The position numbers were made by a program, and so were the translations under genes. From Actinospineispora eucalypti (GTDB lineage Bacteria; Actinomycetota; Actinomycetes; Mycobacteriales; Pseudonocardiaceae), in NCBI GenBank assembly GCA_014208095.1, contig JACHMT010000001.1, positions 3,241,863 to 3,305,862 of the forward strand: DNA of 64,000 nt, given 5' to 3'. This document shows positions 8,121-18,058 of the stretch, in pieces. How positions within the stretch are numbered: position 1 is the stretch's first letter; the number at the start of each line of letters is the position of its first letter. The notes beneath the pieces were generated by a model. The model was not told where the DNA came from. It did no database searches and was given only the letters and a program-made list of their open reading frames with translations.

Positions 8121-10493
8121 TTAGATCTCGATGACCACTGGAGTGCTGGCTTCAATCGCCGCGTACAGGTCAATGTCTTCGGATCCGAAGTCGACACTGA
8201 CCACCACCGCAAAGGGGATTGCGAGGTCCTTGGTTGTGTCGCGGTCTTCCCACCAGCCCAGGATCGGATAGATGGCTAGTAGCCGGTCGCCGGCGAGCTC
8301 ACTGGCGGTCAGCTCCACGTAGTCATGTTGCAGCGTGCCGCGTCCTCGTAGCTGTTGCCCGACTGTCCACCCATATCCGCTGCTCCGGTCGTTGTCACTC
8401 GTCGAACCGGCGGCTAGCGCGTTGATCCGCCGACGTAGTTGCTCCTCGGTTTCCGCTGGACCCTGAACCTCCCATTTGAGGCGGCCACCGGCGTAGCGTC
8501 GGCCGAGCAGGATGTCAGTGGGCTCGACGAAGTACGTCAGCGTGATCGCAAGTTGTACCCGGGTTTCAGGGTGGTCGTTCAAGACCTGGTCCGGCAGTGG
8601 GATCCGTAACATCTGAGCCTGGCGAGCGCCTGGTGCGAGCCGTCCTTCGTAGATGAACACTGGTCGGTTGCTGTCCGCGCTGCTCGCGGTCTGAAGATTC
8701 GGTACGCCGTAGCCCACGGCCCGCAGCCGGTCCTTACGGTCGCAGAACTGCTCCATCATCGCCGGCGTCCATCGTGCGCTGTGGACATACAGAGCACGCA
8801 AGGCCGATGGGCCGAGCGAGGGGTGTCGCTGGGCGAGGATCGCGAGATCCGCTGCAGCGGCTGCCGCCGCGGGACTGGTAGCCCAGGTTGGGGTGCTCAG
8901 CTCGCCGCGCACATGTCGATGGCTGGTCGTCCACAGAGACAGGTGTTCGGCGCCGACGTTGGGCAGGCCGTCGTCGGGGGCGGTGTTGCCTGCTTCTTTG
9001 ACGATCTCGGGCTTGATCGGTCGCCCCGCTCCGCCGACATCCGTGCTGGCATACGGGCTGATCCCGCCGGCCGGCGCGAGCGCAGGGGGATAGGTCCCCG
9101 TCCCCTCGGCGGCTGGTCCGGTCAGCGCTGTGAAGCCGCCGACGGTCAGCGCGTTCCATGCCTGCGCTGGCTGGCAGATTGGTTCGCCCAGATTCGCCAC
9201 TGGATAGTCCTCGGCGTGGGTGGCTAACCGGTGATCAGGCATGTTTCCCGCGGCTACGACGATCACCCGCCCATTGCTGTCGTTCCAGGCGAGCTGGTCT
9301 ACGCCGATCGACCACGCCGTACGCAGTCCGCGCTCATTAGGAGCCCCGACGCTCAGGCTGTGCACCACCGTGGTGTCTCGGGCGAGTTCCTCGGCCACGA
9401 CCACGGAGTTCTCGGTCCGGGCAGCCCACAACTCCGGGTCGTCGTCTGCTGGACCGTGTCGAGGTGTCGGGATCAACCGCACGCTGACAAGCCGGTTCTG
9501 CGCACGCAGAGTGCCTTCGGCGATCCCCTGGAGGTAGTCGGGGTAAACCGCGATCCCGGCCATTTTGGTCCCGTGCCCGTGTCGGTCCGCCACATCCGGT
9601 TCGCCAGGTACGACACTCCCGGTCCCCTGTAGCACAGGCCGCAGATACGGGTGCTGCGAGCTTGTACCGGTGTCGTGCACCGCCACCACGGCTGCGTTCG
9701 GTGGCGGTTCCTCCACCTCGGCCTGTGGGTCTGCGGCGGCTTCGCCCCGCAGGAGCGCCTCGACGAGACGCACTCGCGGCGCGAGATGTACTTCGTACAC
9801 CTCGGGAACCAAGCCTGGCAGTGCCCCGAGCACGTCGCCGGTCAAGCGCGCCAGGTAGATGTCGCGTTCCACGCCCTCGAACCGGCTGGGTACACCCTGA
9901 TGGCCGCCGAGCGCCGCCAGCCAGCGCATCTCCTCCCGCACCCGTGCACGGGTCTGGCTGGTGTCAAGTCTCCCGCCGCGGGTCCATAACTCAACCCAGT
10001 ACGACTCGCCGGGCGCAATGTCGTCCTCGGTGAACTCCCTCAGGCTCAAATCAGCCAGGGTCGGGATCCTCAGGTCTTCGATGCGCGTCACCAGCGGCTC
10101 GTTCGCCGGAGCGCCACGCCGGGTGTCGACATCCCGGTACCGCTCGATCTTATGACGCAAAGCCCGCGCATCAGTGCGTACGTGCACCAACGCCTGCCCC
10201 TGTTCTACCGCGACCAGAACGGCACTCGACCTCTTGTCTGCCAGGCTGCCGGCGACATCGGCGAGATCATCAGACCCGGCCGCCGCGATCAGTTGGCCCT
10301 CGCTGCCCGACGCCCGCTCAGCCGGTGCTCGCCTGGCCTGCTCGATCTGGTCAAGCTCGCGCAACAACCTGGCCGCATGCTGTTCACGTGTCCGAGCCGG
10401 CGGCGGCCGCCGGCGGCTGCTCCCATGCGCGCGGAATGGCTCTTCGATGGCGCGACTTACCCGGATCAGGGCAACCCTGTCCGAATCATGCAC
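8121..10493 (-). CDS. Subtilisin-like serine protease (S8), IetS-like
   Basis: A GTG at 10493 overlaps the stop of the upstream AAA ATPase gene by eight bases (GTGCATGA), so this ~790-residue protein is translationally coupled to it. Residues ~1-260 form a charged N-terminal region. The S8 domain follows with all catalytic residues: Asp274 in AVHDTG, His307 in GHGTKMAG, the oxyanion Asn417 in VVAAGN and Ser540 in WATSPAAA. There is no signal peptide, so the protease is cytoplasmic. The last ~190 residues are a beta-rich domain. In the IetAS pair, known as a plasmid-stability and anti-phage system, such a protease is the effector and the ATPase partner restrains or licenses it. That role is inferred here from gene order and domains. 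Confidence 0.82.
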   Translation of the reverse strand: MHDSDRVALIRVSRAIEEPFRAHGSSRRRPPPARTREQHAARLLRELDQIEQARRAPAERASGSEGQLIAAAGSDDLADVAGSLADKRSSAVLVAVEQGQALVHVRTDARALRHKIERYRDVDTRRGAPANEPLVTRIEDLRIPTLADLSLREFTEDDIAPGESYWVELWTRGGRLDTSQTRARVREEMRWLAALGGHQGVPSRFEGVERDIYLARLTGDVLGALPGLVPEVYEVHLAPRVRLVEALLRGEAAADPQAEVEEPPPNAAVVAVHDTGTSSQHPYLRPVLQGTGSVVPGEPDVADRHGHGTKMAGIAVYPDYLQGIAEGTLRAQNRLVSVRLIPTPRHGPADDDPELWAARTENSVVVAEELARDTTVVHSLSVGAPNERGLRTAWSIGVDQLAWNDSNGRVIVVAAGNMPDHRLATHAEDYPVANLGEPICQPAQAWNALTVGGFTALTGPAAEGTGTYPPALAPAGGISPYASTDVGGAGRPIKPEIVKEAGNTAPDDGLPNVGAEHLSLWTTSHRHVRGELSTPTWATSPAAAAAAADLAILAQRHPSLGPSALRALYVHSARWTPAMMEQFCDRKDRLRAVGYGVPNLQTASSADSNRPVFIYEGRLAPGARQAQMLRIPLPDQVLNDHPETRVQLAITLTYFVEPTDILLGRRYAGGRLKWEVQGPAETEEQLRRRINALAAGSTSDNDRSSGYGWTVGQQLRGRGTLQHDYVELTASELAGDRLLAIYPILGWWEDRDTTKDLAIPFAVVVSVDFGSEDIDLYAAIEASTPVVIEI

Positions 10494-11493
10494 GCCCCGT
10501 GAACACGCTGCTCCCACGCACACGCGCGCTCAACTCTGCGGCGATGTCATCCAGCGCAGGTGCTTCACGATCGACGAGAATCGCGGCCTTCCGCGCGTTG
10601 TCTACCGCCGCTCGTACCTCGGCGAACGACAATCCCTCGCCCTGTGTGGCCAAGCGACGCGCTGTGTGGTCGTCGAGCGGCAACGACCGCAGCAGGCGGC
10701 GCAGCAGGGTCTCTCTGGCCTTCAGGGTCGGGGCTGGAAATTCAAGCACGTCGTCAAAGCGGCGCAGCAGAGCTGGATCCAGCGCGCCGCCCATATTGGT
10801 TGCCGCCACGATCAGACCGTCGCTGTCGCTGGCATCTAGCAACTGGAGGAAGGTGCCGACCACGCGCTTCGCCTCGCCCACATCGAACTCGTCACCGCGA
10901 TGCTTGCCCAATGCGTCAAACTCATCGAACAGATACACCGCCCGCGCCCGGTCGATGTGCTCGAAGATGTCCGTCAACGTTGCCGCGGTCTCTCCGAGAT
11001 ATCGGTTGAACAGAACCTCCAGCCGTACCCGCGCCAACGGCAACTTCAATTCACCCGCCAGCGCGTGGGCGGCCATCGTTTTGCCGCACCCGGGCGGGCC
11101 GTGCATCAACAGCCGCCGTCGAGGTACCAGGCCATGTTCCGCCAGCCGGCCGGCCACCCGTTGCTCATCCAAAACGCGCTGCACACTGGCCCGCAATGAG
11201 GTGGGTAACACCAGTTCGCTCAGCCGCGCATCGCTGTATCGGACATCGAGCACATCCGCTAGGTCGCGAGGCGCGCGCGCTAACTGCGCCGGGTGACCTG
11301 TTGTCCTTGACGAGTCCCGCTCCGACTTGAGGGCCTTCGCCTCCGCCAGCAGCTCCCGCAAACGAGTGGCTTGCCGCGTATGACCAGCGCGAGACTCGGC
11401 GGCGATCAGCTGAGCCAGCAGGTTCCGCCACCGACGCTCGTCGCCTAGCGTGTGCGCACGAACCATCTCTGTAATCAGCTCAGCGGTCGCCAC
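10486..11493 (-). CDS. AAA+ ATPase, IetA-like partner of the S8 protease
   Basis: The start is set at a GTG at 11493, seven bases after a strong AGGAGG; a GTG nine bases upstream is too close to that site. Counting from 11493, the ~335-residue product has a helical N-terminus (residues 1-75), then a single AAA+ module: Walker A GPPGCGKTM (~132-140), Walker B VYLFDEFDALG (~186-196), sensor-1 LIVAATNMGGALD and arginine residues in DPALLRRFDD. These features resemble FtsH/Cdc48-type AAA domains. It is the first gene of a two-gene operon with the S8 protease and probably recognises the trigger or controls the protease. Confidence 0.82.
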   Translation of the reverse strand: MATAELITEMVRAHTLGDERRWRNLLAQLIAAESRAGHTRQATRLRELLAEAKALKSERDSSRTTGHPAQLARAPRDLADVLDVRYSDARLSELVLPTSLRASVQRVLDEQRVAGRLAEHGLVPRRRLLMHGPPGCGKTMAAHALAGELKLPLARVRLEVLFNRYLGETAATLTDIFEHIDRARAVYLFDEFDALGKHRGDEFDVGEAKRVVGTFLQLLDASDSDGLIVAATNMGGALDPALLRRFDDVLEFPAPTLKARETLLRRLLRSLPLDDHTARRLATQGEGLSFAEVRAAVDNARKAAILVDREAPALDDIAAELSARVRGSSVFTGRA

Positions 11494-11762
11494 GTCCCGC
11501 ACCTCCTCTCAAGTTCGAGAGAAACGATATCGGAGATGTCGTCGCTTCCCCAGGAACAGCGCGGCCGCCACACTGGGAGTGCCGATGACCAAGACCAGGT
11601 CGAAGGGCGCCGTAGGGCATGGCGCGAGTTCTGGTCGGGACTGGGGCCGGACAATGCGGTGCTACTCGGCACACTCCCCTTGCCGACAGCGGCACCGGAA
11701 GCGGGAAGGTCGGGGTGACTCACCCACGAATAAAGAGCAGAGCATTCTCCACCGGGCATCCG

Positions 11763-12794
11763 TCACAGCGTGAGTACATTTCCGATGTCCGCCGGTGCAG
11801 CGCCGGCCACGACGCTTCGCCAGACCTCGAGGGCGGCTTCGGCGCCGCTCGCGCGCCGTATCCGGATCCAGCCGGTGGCGTGCTCGAGGAAGTCCGTCCA
11901 GGACGCGTCCATCCTTTGCCGCAGCTCGCGCCCGCCCCATTCGCGTGAGCGGGCGGCGATCCGGTCCACCGCCGAGAAGACGACCGAGTCCGTGTCGGAG
12001 GCTTCCATGGCGGCGGCGTCACCGTGGGTCATGCCCACCAGCACCGATCTGGGGAAGCGCGGCCGCAGGTGTGGGGCTCCCGCGATGTCGACAAGCACCT
12101 CGTCCGACCCGGTTGCCGTGATCTCGTCATAGGCGGCGGTGCGATCGAACAGGCCCGACCCGGCAACGAAGTCCACCTTGGCCGGGGAGGTGACCCCGAC
12201 CGTCGGCACGCCGTGAGCGCGGAGCAGGTAGGCCAGGGCGAGAGCGGTCTTGCTCGACGCGCTGGTTATGACCACCCGGCCGCCGTTCGGTTCGGTGCTC
12301 ACCAGGTCGTCGGCCAGTAGCCAGGCGAGGGTGAACAGCGGGCGCAGCAGCAGGGTGACGTCCTCCTCGCGCTCGGATCGCTCATCGACGACCTGGTACG
12401 CGTTGTAGGCCGGGGGCAGGCCGAGCCGGTGTGGGCTGACGTCGCGCAGGTAGTCGCCGCGCACCGGCCCGGGAGTCAGGTGCAGGTGGCTGGACATCGG
12501 CACGTAGCCGTAGAGGCGGTCACCGACGGCCAGCCCGTCGACCCCGTTGCCGGCCACCACGCGGGCGTAGCCCCAGGCCGGAATGCGACCCCAGCCGTCC
12601 TCGCTCGCGGGAAAGAAGTCCCAGTACCGCAGGGTCTCGCCCAGCAGCGCGTAGGTCACGTTGTTCGCGCTGACGCCGAACCGCTCAACGTGCACCAGAA
12701 CCTCCCCCTCATCGGGCGGCTCCAGCGGCCGCTCGATGACGCGCGCACGACCTGGCTCGGTGCGTTTGACCTCGAGATCGACCCGTGACGGCAC
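11763..12794 (-). CDS. DUF2855 family protein (MDR-like)
   Basis: The 343-residue protein matches the DUF2855 layout: an N-terminal GroES-like half (VLVHVERFGVSANNVTYAL, GWGRIPAWGYARVV, GDRLYGYVPMS) and a C-terminal Rossmann-like half (GGRVVITSASSKTALALAYL, VGVTSPAKVDFV). It looks like a medium-chain dehydrogenase relative in which the usual zinc ligands and GxGxxG are not obvious. The reaction is unknown. It is divergent from a TetR gene with a palindromic operator between the two starts, so it is probably repressed by that regulator. Confidence 0.8.
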   Translation of the reverse strand: MPSRVDLEVKRTEPGRARVIERPLEPPDEGEVLVHVERFGVSANNVTYALLGETLRYWDFFPASEDGWGRIPAWGYARVVAGNGVDGLAVGDRLYGYVPMSSHLHLTPGPVRGDYLRDVSPHRLGLPPAYNAYQVVDERSEREEDVTLLLRPLFTLAWLLADDLVSTEPNGGRVVITSASSKTALALAYLLRAHGVPTVGVTSPAKVDFVAGSGLFDRTAAYDEITATGSDEVLVDIAGAPHLRPRFPRSVLVGMTHGDAAAMEASDTDSVVFSAVDRIAARSREWGGRELRQRMDASWTDFLEHATGWIRIRRASGAEAALEVWRSVVAGAAPADIGNVLTL

Positions 12795-12809
12795 AAGCGT
12801 GACAATACC

Positions 12810-12833
12810 AGAGAAGCTCTCTAGAGTATCTCT
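12810..12833. promoter_or_regulatory. Palindromic operator for the divergent TetR / DUF2855 genes
   Basis: The 24 bases from AGAGAAGCTC to AGTATCTCT form an imperfect palindrome (AGAGA arms plus inner CTC/GAG matches, ~18 of 24 symmetric). It ends two bases before the TetR ATG and 16 bases upstream of the DUF2855 start, where a TetR dimer would block both promoters. Confidence 0.6.
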
Positions 12834-12835
12834 CT

Positions 12836-13444
12836 ATGACGGATGGGCGGACCGGGACGGCGGACCGGATCGCGGAGGTGGCCCTGCGGCTGTTCACCCC
12901 GCACGGGTACGCCGGGGTGTCGATGGAACAGGTCCGCCGGCAGGCCGGAGTGTCCAACGGCAGCCTGTACCACCACTTCCGGTCGCGGGCCGAACTGGTC
13001 GCCCACCTGTTCCTGGGCGGCATCACCGAGGCCCAGGAGCTGACGCTGCGCACGTTGAGCCAGGCCCCGGACGCCGAGGCCGGGGTCCGGGGTGTCGTCG
13101 CGGCACAGCTGAACTGGGTGGAGCAGCACCCCGAGCTGGCCCGGCTGGTCTACAGCGACCCGCACGACGAGGTCCTGCTCGCCGCCGAACCCGCCTTCGG
13201 CGCACACAACCGCCGCTATGTCGAGATCGTCAGCGGTTGGCTGGACACCCACATGCGCCGGGACACGCTGACCCGGCGGCCGTTCGCCGTTGCGCACGCG
13301 CTGTGGGCAGGGCCCACCCAGGAGTTCTGCCGGCACTGGCTGCACGGGCGTAGCCCGCTTGCGCCGCACGAGGCGGCCGGTGACCTCGGTGAGGGTGCCT
13401 GGGCCGCCCTCACCGCACCCGGAACCAAGCGCGGAATGGAGTAA
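12836..13444 (+). CDS. TetR-family transcriptional regulator
   Basis: The 202-residue protein begins with a TetR DNA-binding domain: DRIAEVALRLFTPHGYAGVSMEQ, then VRRQAGVSNGSLYHHFRSRAELV (helix-turn-helix, residues ~10-57). The ligand domain follows. The ATG lies only two bases after a palindromic operator and has no ribosome-binding site, so it is probably translated from a leaderless transcript. It is followed after two bases by an alpha/beta hydrolase gene and faces DUF2855; the three probably form one autoregulated unit. Confidence 0.85.
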   Translation: MTDGRTGTADRIAEVALRLFTPHGYAGVSMEQVRRQAGVSNGSLYHHFRSRAELVAHLFLGGITEAQELTLRTLSQAPDAEAGVRGVVAAQLNWVEQHPELARLVYSDPHDEVLLAAEPAFGAHNRRYVEIVSGWLDTHMRRDTLTRRPFAVAHALWAGPTQEFCRHWLHGRSPLAPHEAAGDLGEGAWAALTAPGTKRGME

Positions 13445-13446
13445 CC

Positions 13447-14367
13447 GTGGACCCGACCGTGCTCGACACCGAAGCCTTCGCGGCGCTGCCCCGCGAGATG
13501 TGGCGCCCGCGCGCCGAACACAGCCGGCCCGGCGTGCGGATCCTGGACACGCCCGGTGCGCTGGTCCGGGTGCGCGACAGCCACACCGGCCAGGCGCGCA
13601 CGCCCGCGCCACACACGGCGGTGCTGTTCACCGACGCGCCGCACACCGTGGAGTGCTACGACGAGCTGCTCGCCCACCTGGCTCCCCGGGTGCGGGTGGT
13701 CGTGGTCGAACCACCCGGGTTCGGTTTCTCCTGGGTAACCGACCCGGCCGCGTTCACCCTCACCGGCGCCACCACCGCGCTGGTCAGCGCGCTGCACCAG
13801 CTCGAAATCGGCAACGCGGTACTCGGCGGGGCCTGCGTGTACGGGTTCCTCGCCCTGACCGCCGCCCACGCCGACCCGGGGTTGGCCAGGGCAATTCTGC
13901 TTGCGCAGACCCCGTCCTGGGCGGCGGCGCGGCGGTGGGGCCGCGACGTGCTCGACCCACACGGGCAGCTGTCGGTGCCGTGGGAGGGCCAGGCCCGGTG
14001 GCGGTGCAACCGGCAGACGATGGCCGAGGGCTGGTACCGCTTCGCCGCCGGCCCCGGGGCGCCACTCGACACGTGGGAGAAGAACGCCGACCAAGTCCTG
14101 CGCGCGGGAGCCTCCTACGCACTGGCCTCGCAGGCTCAGCGCTGGTGGGCCGACGACACCGGCGGCCCGGACCCGCTCGACCTACCCGCCACCGTCCTGT
14201 GGGGCGAGGCCGACCGCTCCCACCGGAAGGCCGGCACCGACCCCGACGCGGTACTCGACCTGCTCCCCGACGGCCGGGTCGTTCGGCTGCCCGCCGTGGG
14301 CCACTTCGCCGACACCGAGGACGTCACGGCCACCGCCGGCGCACTGCACGACCTGCTCCGGTCCTGA
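13447..14367 (+). CDS. Alpha/beta hydrolase with a Cys at the nucleophile elbow
   Basis: GTG start two bases after the TetR stop, with GGAG upstream. The 306-residue product follows the alpha/beta-hydrolase pattern: strand TAVLFTDAP, strand RVVVVEPPGFGFSW (oxyanion part), the elbow VLGGACVYGFLAL around residue 130, an acid-containing VLWGEADRSH and the terminal histidine VGHFADTED. At the elbow the expected Ser is Cys130, as in dienelactone hydrolases, so it could be a thiol hydrolase or a non-enzymatic relative. Its 3' part recurs at ~90% identity by eye at 63880-64000 on the other strand. Confidence 0.8.
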   Translation: MDPTVLDTEAFAALPREMWRPRAEHSRPGVRILDTPGALVRVRDSHTGQARTPAPHTAVLFTDAPHTVECYDELLAHLAPRVRVVVVEPPGFGFSWVTDPAAFTLTGATTALVSALHQLEIGNAVLGGACVYGFLALTAAHADPGLARAILLAQTPSWAAARRWGRDVLDPHGQLSVPWEGQARWRCNRQTMAEGWYRFAAGPGAPLDTWEKNADQVLRAGASYALASQAQRWWADDTGGPDPLDLPATVLWGEADRSHRKAGTDPDAVLDLLPDGRVVRLPAVGHFADTEDVTATAGALHDLLRS

Positions 14368-14383
14368 CTCCGTCAGGGGTGGG

Positions 14384-14815
14384 TTACGGGGGGCTCATCA
14401 CGGTGAGCGTGCGGGCGAGCTTCCACGGCCGAGGACCCCAGGCAGCGAGCTTGCCTTCGAGAATCGGTTTCCATATCCCTTGCCGGCCGATGAAACCAGC
14501 ACGAAAGCCGTGGGGTCGGCCCAGATGTGGGCGTCGACGTCACCTGCCCCCCGTGTCGAGCGTCAGTGAACCGCCGTCGAGGATCATCAGCGTGCGTCCG
14601 CCGCCACGCAGGCGCAGTTCGATGCGAGCCCGGAAGGTCCCGGCCTTCTCCTGGTTCACGAAAGCGGTGGGCGGCAGCGCCGCGATCAGCGGAACCAGGA
14701 AGGCCTCGACCGCGAGCAGGGCGTGGTCGCGTCCTATCGGCCACGGACGACCGGTTGCCGTGGCGATGTCGTGGCCGTGGACAAGGCATTCCTCGAGCAG
14801 GTGACATGCCGCCGC
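14384..14815 (-). pseudogene. Maleylpyruvate-isomerase-family (mycothiol-dependent) remnant
   Basis: One frame reads LLEECLVHGHDIATATGRPW, ending TLMILDGGSLTLDTGG, typical of the C-terminal half of mycothiol-dependent maleylpyruvate isomerase-like proteins. The continuation (VDAHIWADPTAFVLV, then IWKPILEGKLAAWGPRP, LARTLTVMSPP-stop at 14384) needs two frame changes. The N-terminal DinB-like helix bundle is missing upstream. I call it a decayed gene. Confidence 0.65.
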
Positions 14816-15017
14816 CGGGGGGCAGGCCACGCTGTCGTTCCTCTCGGGCGCGCTTCTGGCGCGTCGAGTGCTCTTCGTACGTTGTGTCACTCGGAGAACG
14901 ATTGGGTGCTCCGGGCGCTCTTGGCGTCTCGGGCCAGCGATCAAAGAACTCCTCGACATCGGCACCGAGTTCGACACCCGGGGCACGTCATGGTCGGTGC
15001 AATGGCTGCGGAGGTGA

Positions 15018-15624
<607 letters not shown>

Positions 15625-15990
15625 GGTGCGGACCGTTTGTTTGGAGGCGATCAGCAGTGCGGCGGCGTCGGAGATCTGGCTGGAAACGGCGGCGGTGAGC
15701 CGGCCAGCCGGCGTGAGCGTCTTGAGCTCCGCCATCTTGTCGAGCGTGGTGTCCGCGCGCGGTCCCTCGTCCTGTTCGATGGCCTCGAACGGCGTGATCT
15801 CCCGGTCGAAGCGGCCGTCCTCGCGTGCGTGCAGGGCACGCTGGTGGCTGCGGAGCGCGAACTCCTCCATGTCCAGGCGCTCGAAACCCAGTCTTCGGCG
15901 ATTTGTTCGGCGGACAGGAACTGGGAGACCTCGCGGTCGCCGTAGCGGGCTTTCCAACCTTTGTTGCCGCTCCAGGGGTCGGTTGCTCCG
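15625..15990 (-). pseudogene. Acetyl-CoA acyltransferase (thiolase) internal fragment
   Basis: Two minus-strand frames join into a thiolase middle section: GWKARYGDREVSQFLSAEQI in one and DMEEFALRSHQRALHAREDG, then DEGPRADTTLDKMAELK and GRLTAAVSSQISDAAALLIA in the other. One missing G in GAAGACTGGGTTTCGAG explains the shift. Both the N-terminal active-site Cys region and the C-terminal CGG loop are absent, so this is a remnant. Confidence 0.75.
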
Positions 15991-16174
15991 AACGGCCCTC
16001 ATCACCGCTTGCGCGGCGAAATGCACGGCCTGCTTGTTGCCCGTTCTCCCGGGGCGTGCAGTCTGTCGTGTGATGTGGCCTGATCTGGGTGATTGAGGCC
16101 GGTGGGGTGGTGGTTCTCCCTGGGGGTGGTGCTCGTGGCTGGTAATCGTTCACGGTTCCTGCCACGAGATCGGA

Positions 16175-16480
16175 GTGGGGAGAGTGCTGGCGTGCCTGGT
16201 GAGGTTGCCGTCCGGGGTGAGGTACTGGACGGTACTCGATGAGGCCCTGGCCGTCATCGGCGAGGCAGATGCGTTCCTGCGGCACGTTCGATTCGGTCGC
16301 GATTGCTCGGAGTTGACCACGAAGTCCTATGCCGGCGGGATCGCGCTGTTTCTGCGCTGGTGTGACAGGACTGGGCGGCACTGGCACACCGGAGCGGAGC
16401 ATCTGGGGCTGTTCATCACCTGGCTGCTGCACGCCGACGCGCGGACCAGCGGAGTTGATGTTGCTGCGGGCGGCGAGGGG
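16175..16480 (+). pseudogene. Tyrosine recombinase N-terminal fragment
   Basis: The stretch VLDEALAVIGEADAFLRHVR, then TTKSYAGGIALFLRWCDRTG and LGLFITWLLHA, is the SAM-like core-binding domain of a site-specific integrase of the TnpA/TnpB type. The catalytic R-H-R-Y domain is missing; sequence homology stops where the minus-strand LLM gene ends. Confidence 0.6.
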
Positions 16481-16522
16481 CTGCACGGGCTGAACCTGGT
16501 GTCCGACCCGGTTCTCCGCGGA

Positions 16523-17371
16523 TCAGGGGATCAGTCGGTTGGCGAGTGCGCGAAGCCCTGGCATCGGCCCCTGGCCTGCGGTGGGCAGGACCTGGATGGC
16601 GACGTGGTCGGCGCCGGCCGCGAGGTGTGCGTCTACTCCGGCCGCGATTGTGTCGGCGTTGCCGTGTAGGACCAGGTCGTCGATCAGCCGATCGCTGCCG
16701 TCATCGACAACGTCGGTCTCGTCATAGCCGTGCCGTAGCAGGTTGTTGACGTAGTTGGACAATCGTAGGTAGGGATCGCTCAGGAAGGCGCGGCCCCGCG
16801 CACGGGCACTGGCTCGGTCCGTGTCGAGGACGACCGTCTGCTCGGGGGCGAGCAGCGCCCCCGGACCAAGCAGGCGACGGGCCGTTCGGGTGTGAGCGGG
16901 CACGGCCAGGTAAGGGTGGGATCCGGCGGCGCGGTCGGCGGCCAGGCGCAGCGCTCGTGGGCCGAGGGCGGCCAGGACGCGCCGGTCGCTCGGAACTCCC
17001 CCAGCGTCGAGGGCCTCCAGGAAGGACTCCATGCGCCGATACGGCGAACTGTATCCGGTGATCGACTCCGGGTGGCCGACGCCGGTGCCGAGCAAGAACC
17101 GGTCGGGATGGCGATCCTGCAACCGGCAGTACGACGTGGCCAGTGCTACCGGGTCGTTGGTCCACATATTGATGATTGCGGTCGCTACGACCACATGGCT
17201 GGTCGCGTCCAGCACCCGCTCGACCACCCGCAAGTCACTCTCGTCGCGCAGACCGAGACCGAGCCACACGGTGCCGTAGCCCAAGAACTCGGCCTCAACG
17301 GCATACTCGGTGCGCGCCACGTCGTCGTCCACCGGATTGAGCCAGGCTCCATATTTGCCAAGCGTCAGCAT
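16523..17371 (-). CDS. LLM-class F420-dependent oxidoreductase
   Basis: The 282-residue protein has the luciferase-like TIM-barrel pattern: EYAVEAEFLGYGTVWLGLGL near the start, VVVATAIINMWTNDPVALAT, then DRFLLGTGVGHPESITGYSS and RRVLAALGPRALRLAADRAA. This matches the short TIGR03620-like group of probable F420-dependent enzymes. Substrate unknown. It is flanked by remnants, but its own frame is intact. Upstream on the same strand a frame ends at 17388 with GDVVDPPFQFTPRGGHVAEP, perhaps the tail of a lost co-transcribed gene. Confidence 0.8.
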   Translation of the reverse strand: MLTLGKYGAWLNPVDDDVARTEYAVEAEFLGYGTVWLGLGLRDESDLRVVERVLDATSHVVVATAIINMWTNDPVALATSYCRLQDRHPDRFLLGTGVGHPESITGYSSPYRRMESFLEALDAGGVPSDRRVLAALGPRALRLAADRAAGSHPYLAVPAHTRTARRLLGPGALLAPEQTVVLDTDRASARARGRAFLSDPYLRLSNYVNNLLRHGYDETDVVDDGSDRLIDDLVLHGNADTIAAGVDAHLAAGADHVAIQVLPTAGQGPMPGLRALANRLIP

Positions 17372-17889
17372 CGTGAGTCAGCGTCCTTCAGGGCTCGATG
17401 ACGGGTTCGGCGACGTGACCGCCCCGCGGCGTGAACTGGAAGGGCGGGTCGACGACGTCGCCGGGGAAATCACCGTCAGGGTGGTGCACTCCACGTAGTG
17501 CTCGCTGGCAAGCGGCTGGGTGGGCGACAAGCTCGGTGGTGTCGGTGTCCTTAGCGCGGCGCGCGAGGGGCGTAGCCAAGTCGCGAGCGTGGCGAGTGAG
17601 CGGATAGCCAGTCATCACGGTGGGCAGCTCGCGGGTGTGTATCGGTTCGTTCATGTCGATCACGGTGGGGTCTCCCGCAGGGAGAGGGTCAAGCCCGTCA
17701 TGCCAGTAGGTGCGCAGAGTGGAGCGCTGTGCCGTGCTGGTGGGCAGGTTGCCCGCCTCCGCGCCTGGCCTGCGGGTGGTGGCCACCAGTCGGCACGTGC
17801 TGGGCGTCGACGGCCAGCGGGTCGTGCCTGTGCCGCCATTGCCGGTGGCTGAGCAGGCCGGGTCGGCGGCCCCAGCGCCGCGGTGACAT

Positions 17890-18058
17890 CACCGGCCAAG
17901 GGTTCGGGTAGGGCGAGCCGCGACAACAGCTGCCGCCCGAGCTGCCGCCCGGTGGTGCCGAACAGACCCGCGACCGGGCGCGGATGCCCGAGCGCGATCA
18001 ACGTGGCGTAGGCACGGCATTTCATCGCGGTCCGATCCGTACCAAGTGCAACCGCCAC
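17890..18058 (-). pseudogene. Possible IS110-type transposase remnant
   Basis: A frame reading TAMKCRAYATLIALGHPRPV, then AGLFGTTGRQLGRQLLSRLA and LPEPLAGDVTAALG resembles the mid-region of IS110-family transposases, where a GxxGRxLLxxLxLPEP motif is common. Nothing before or after keeps the frame. The identification is tentative. Confidence 0.35.
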
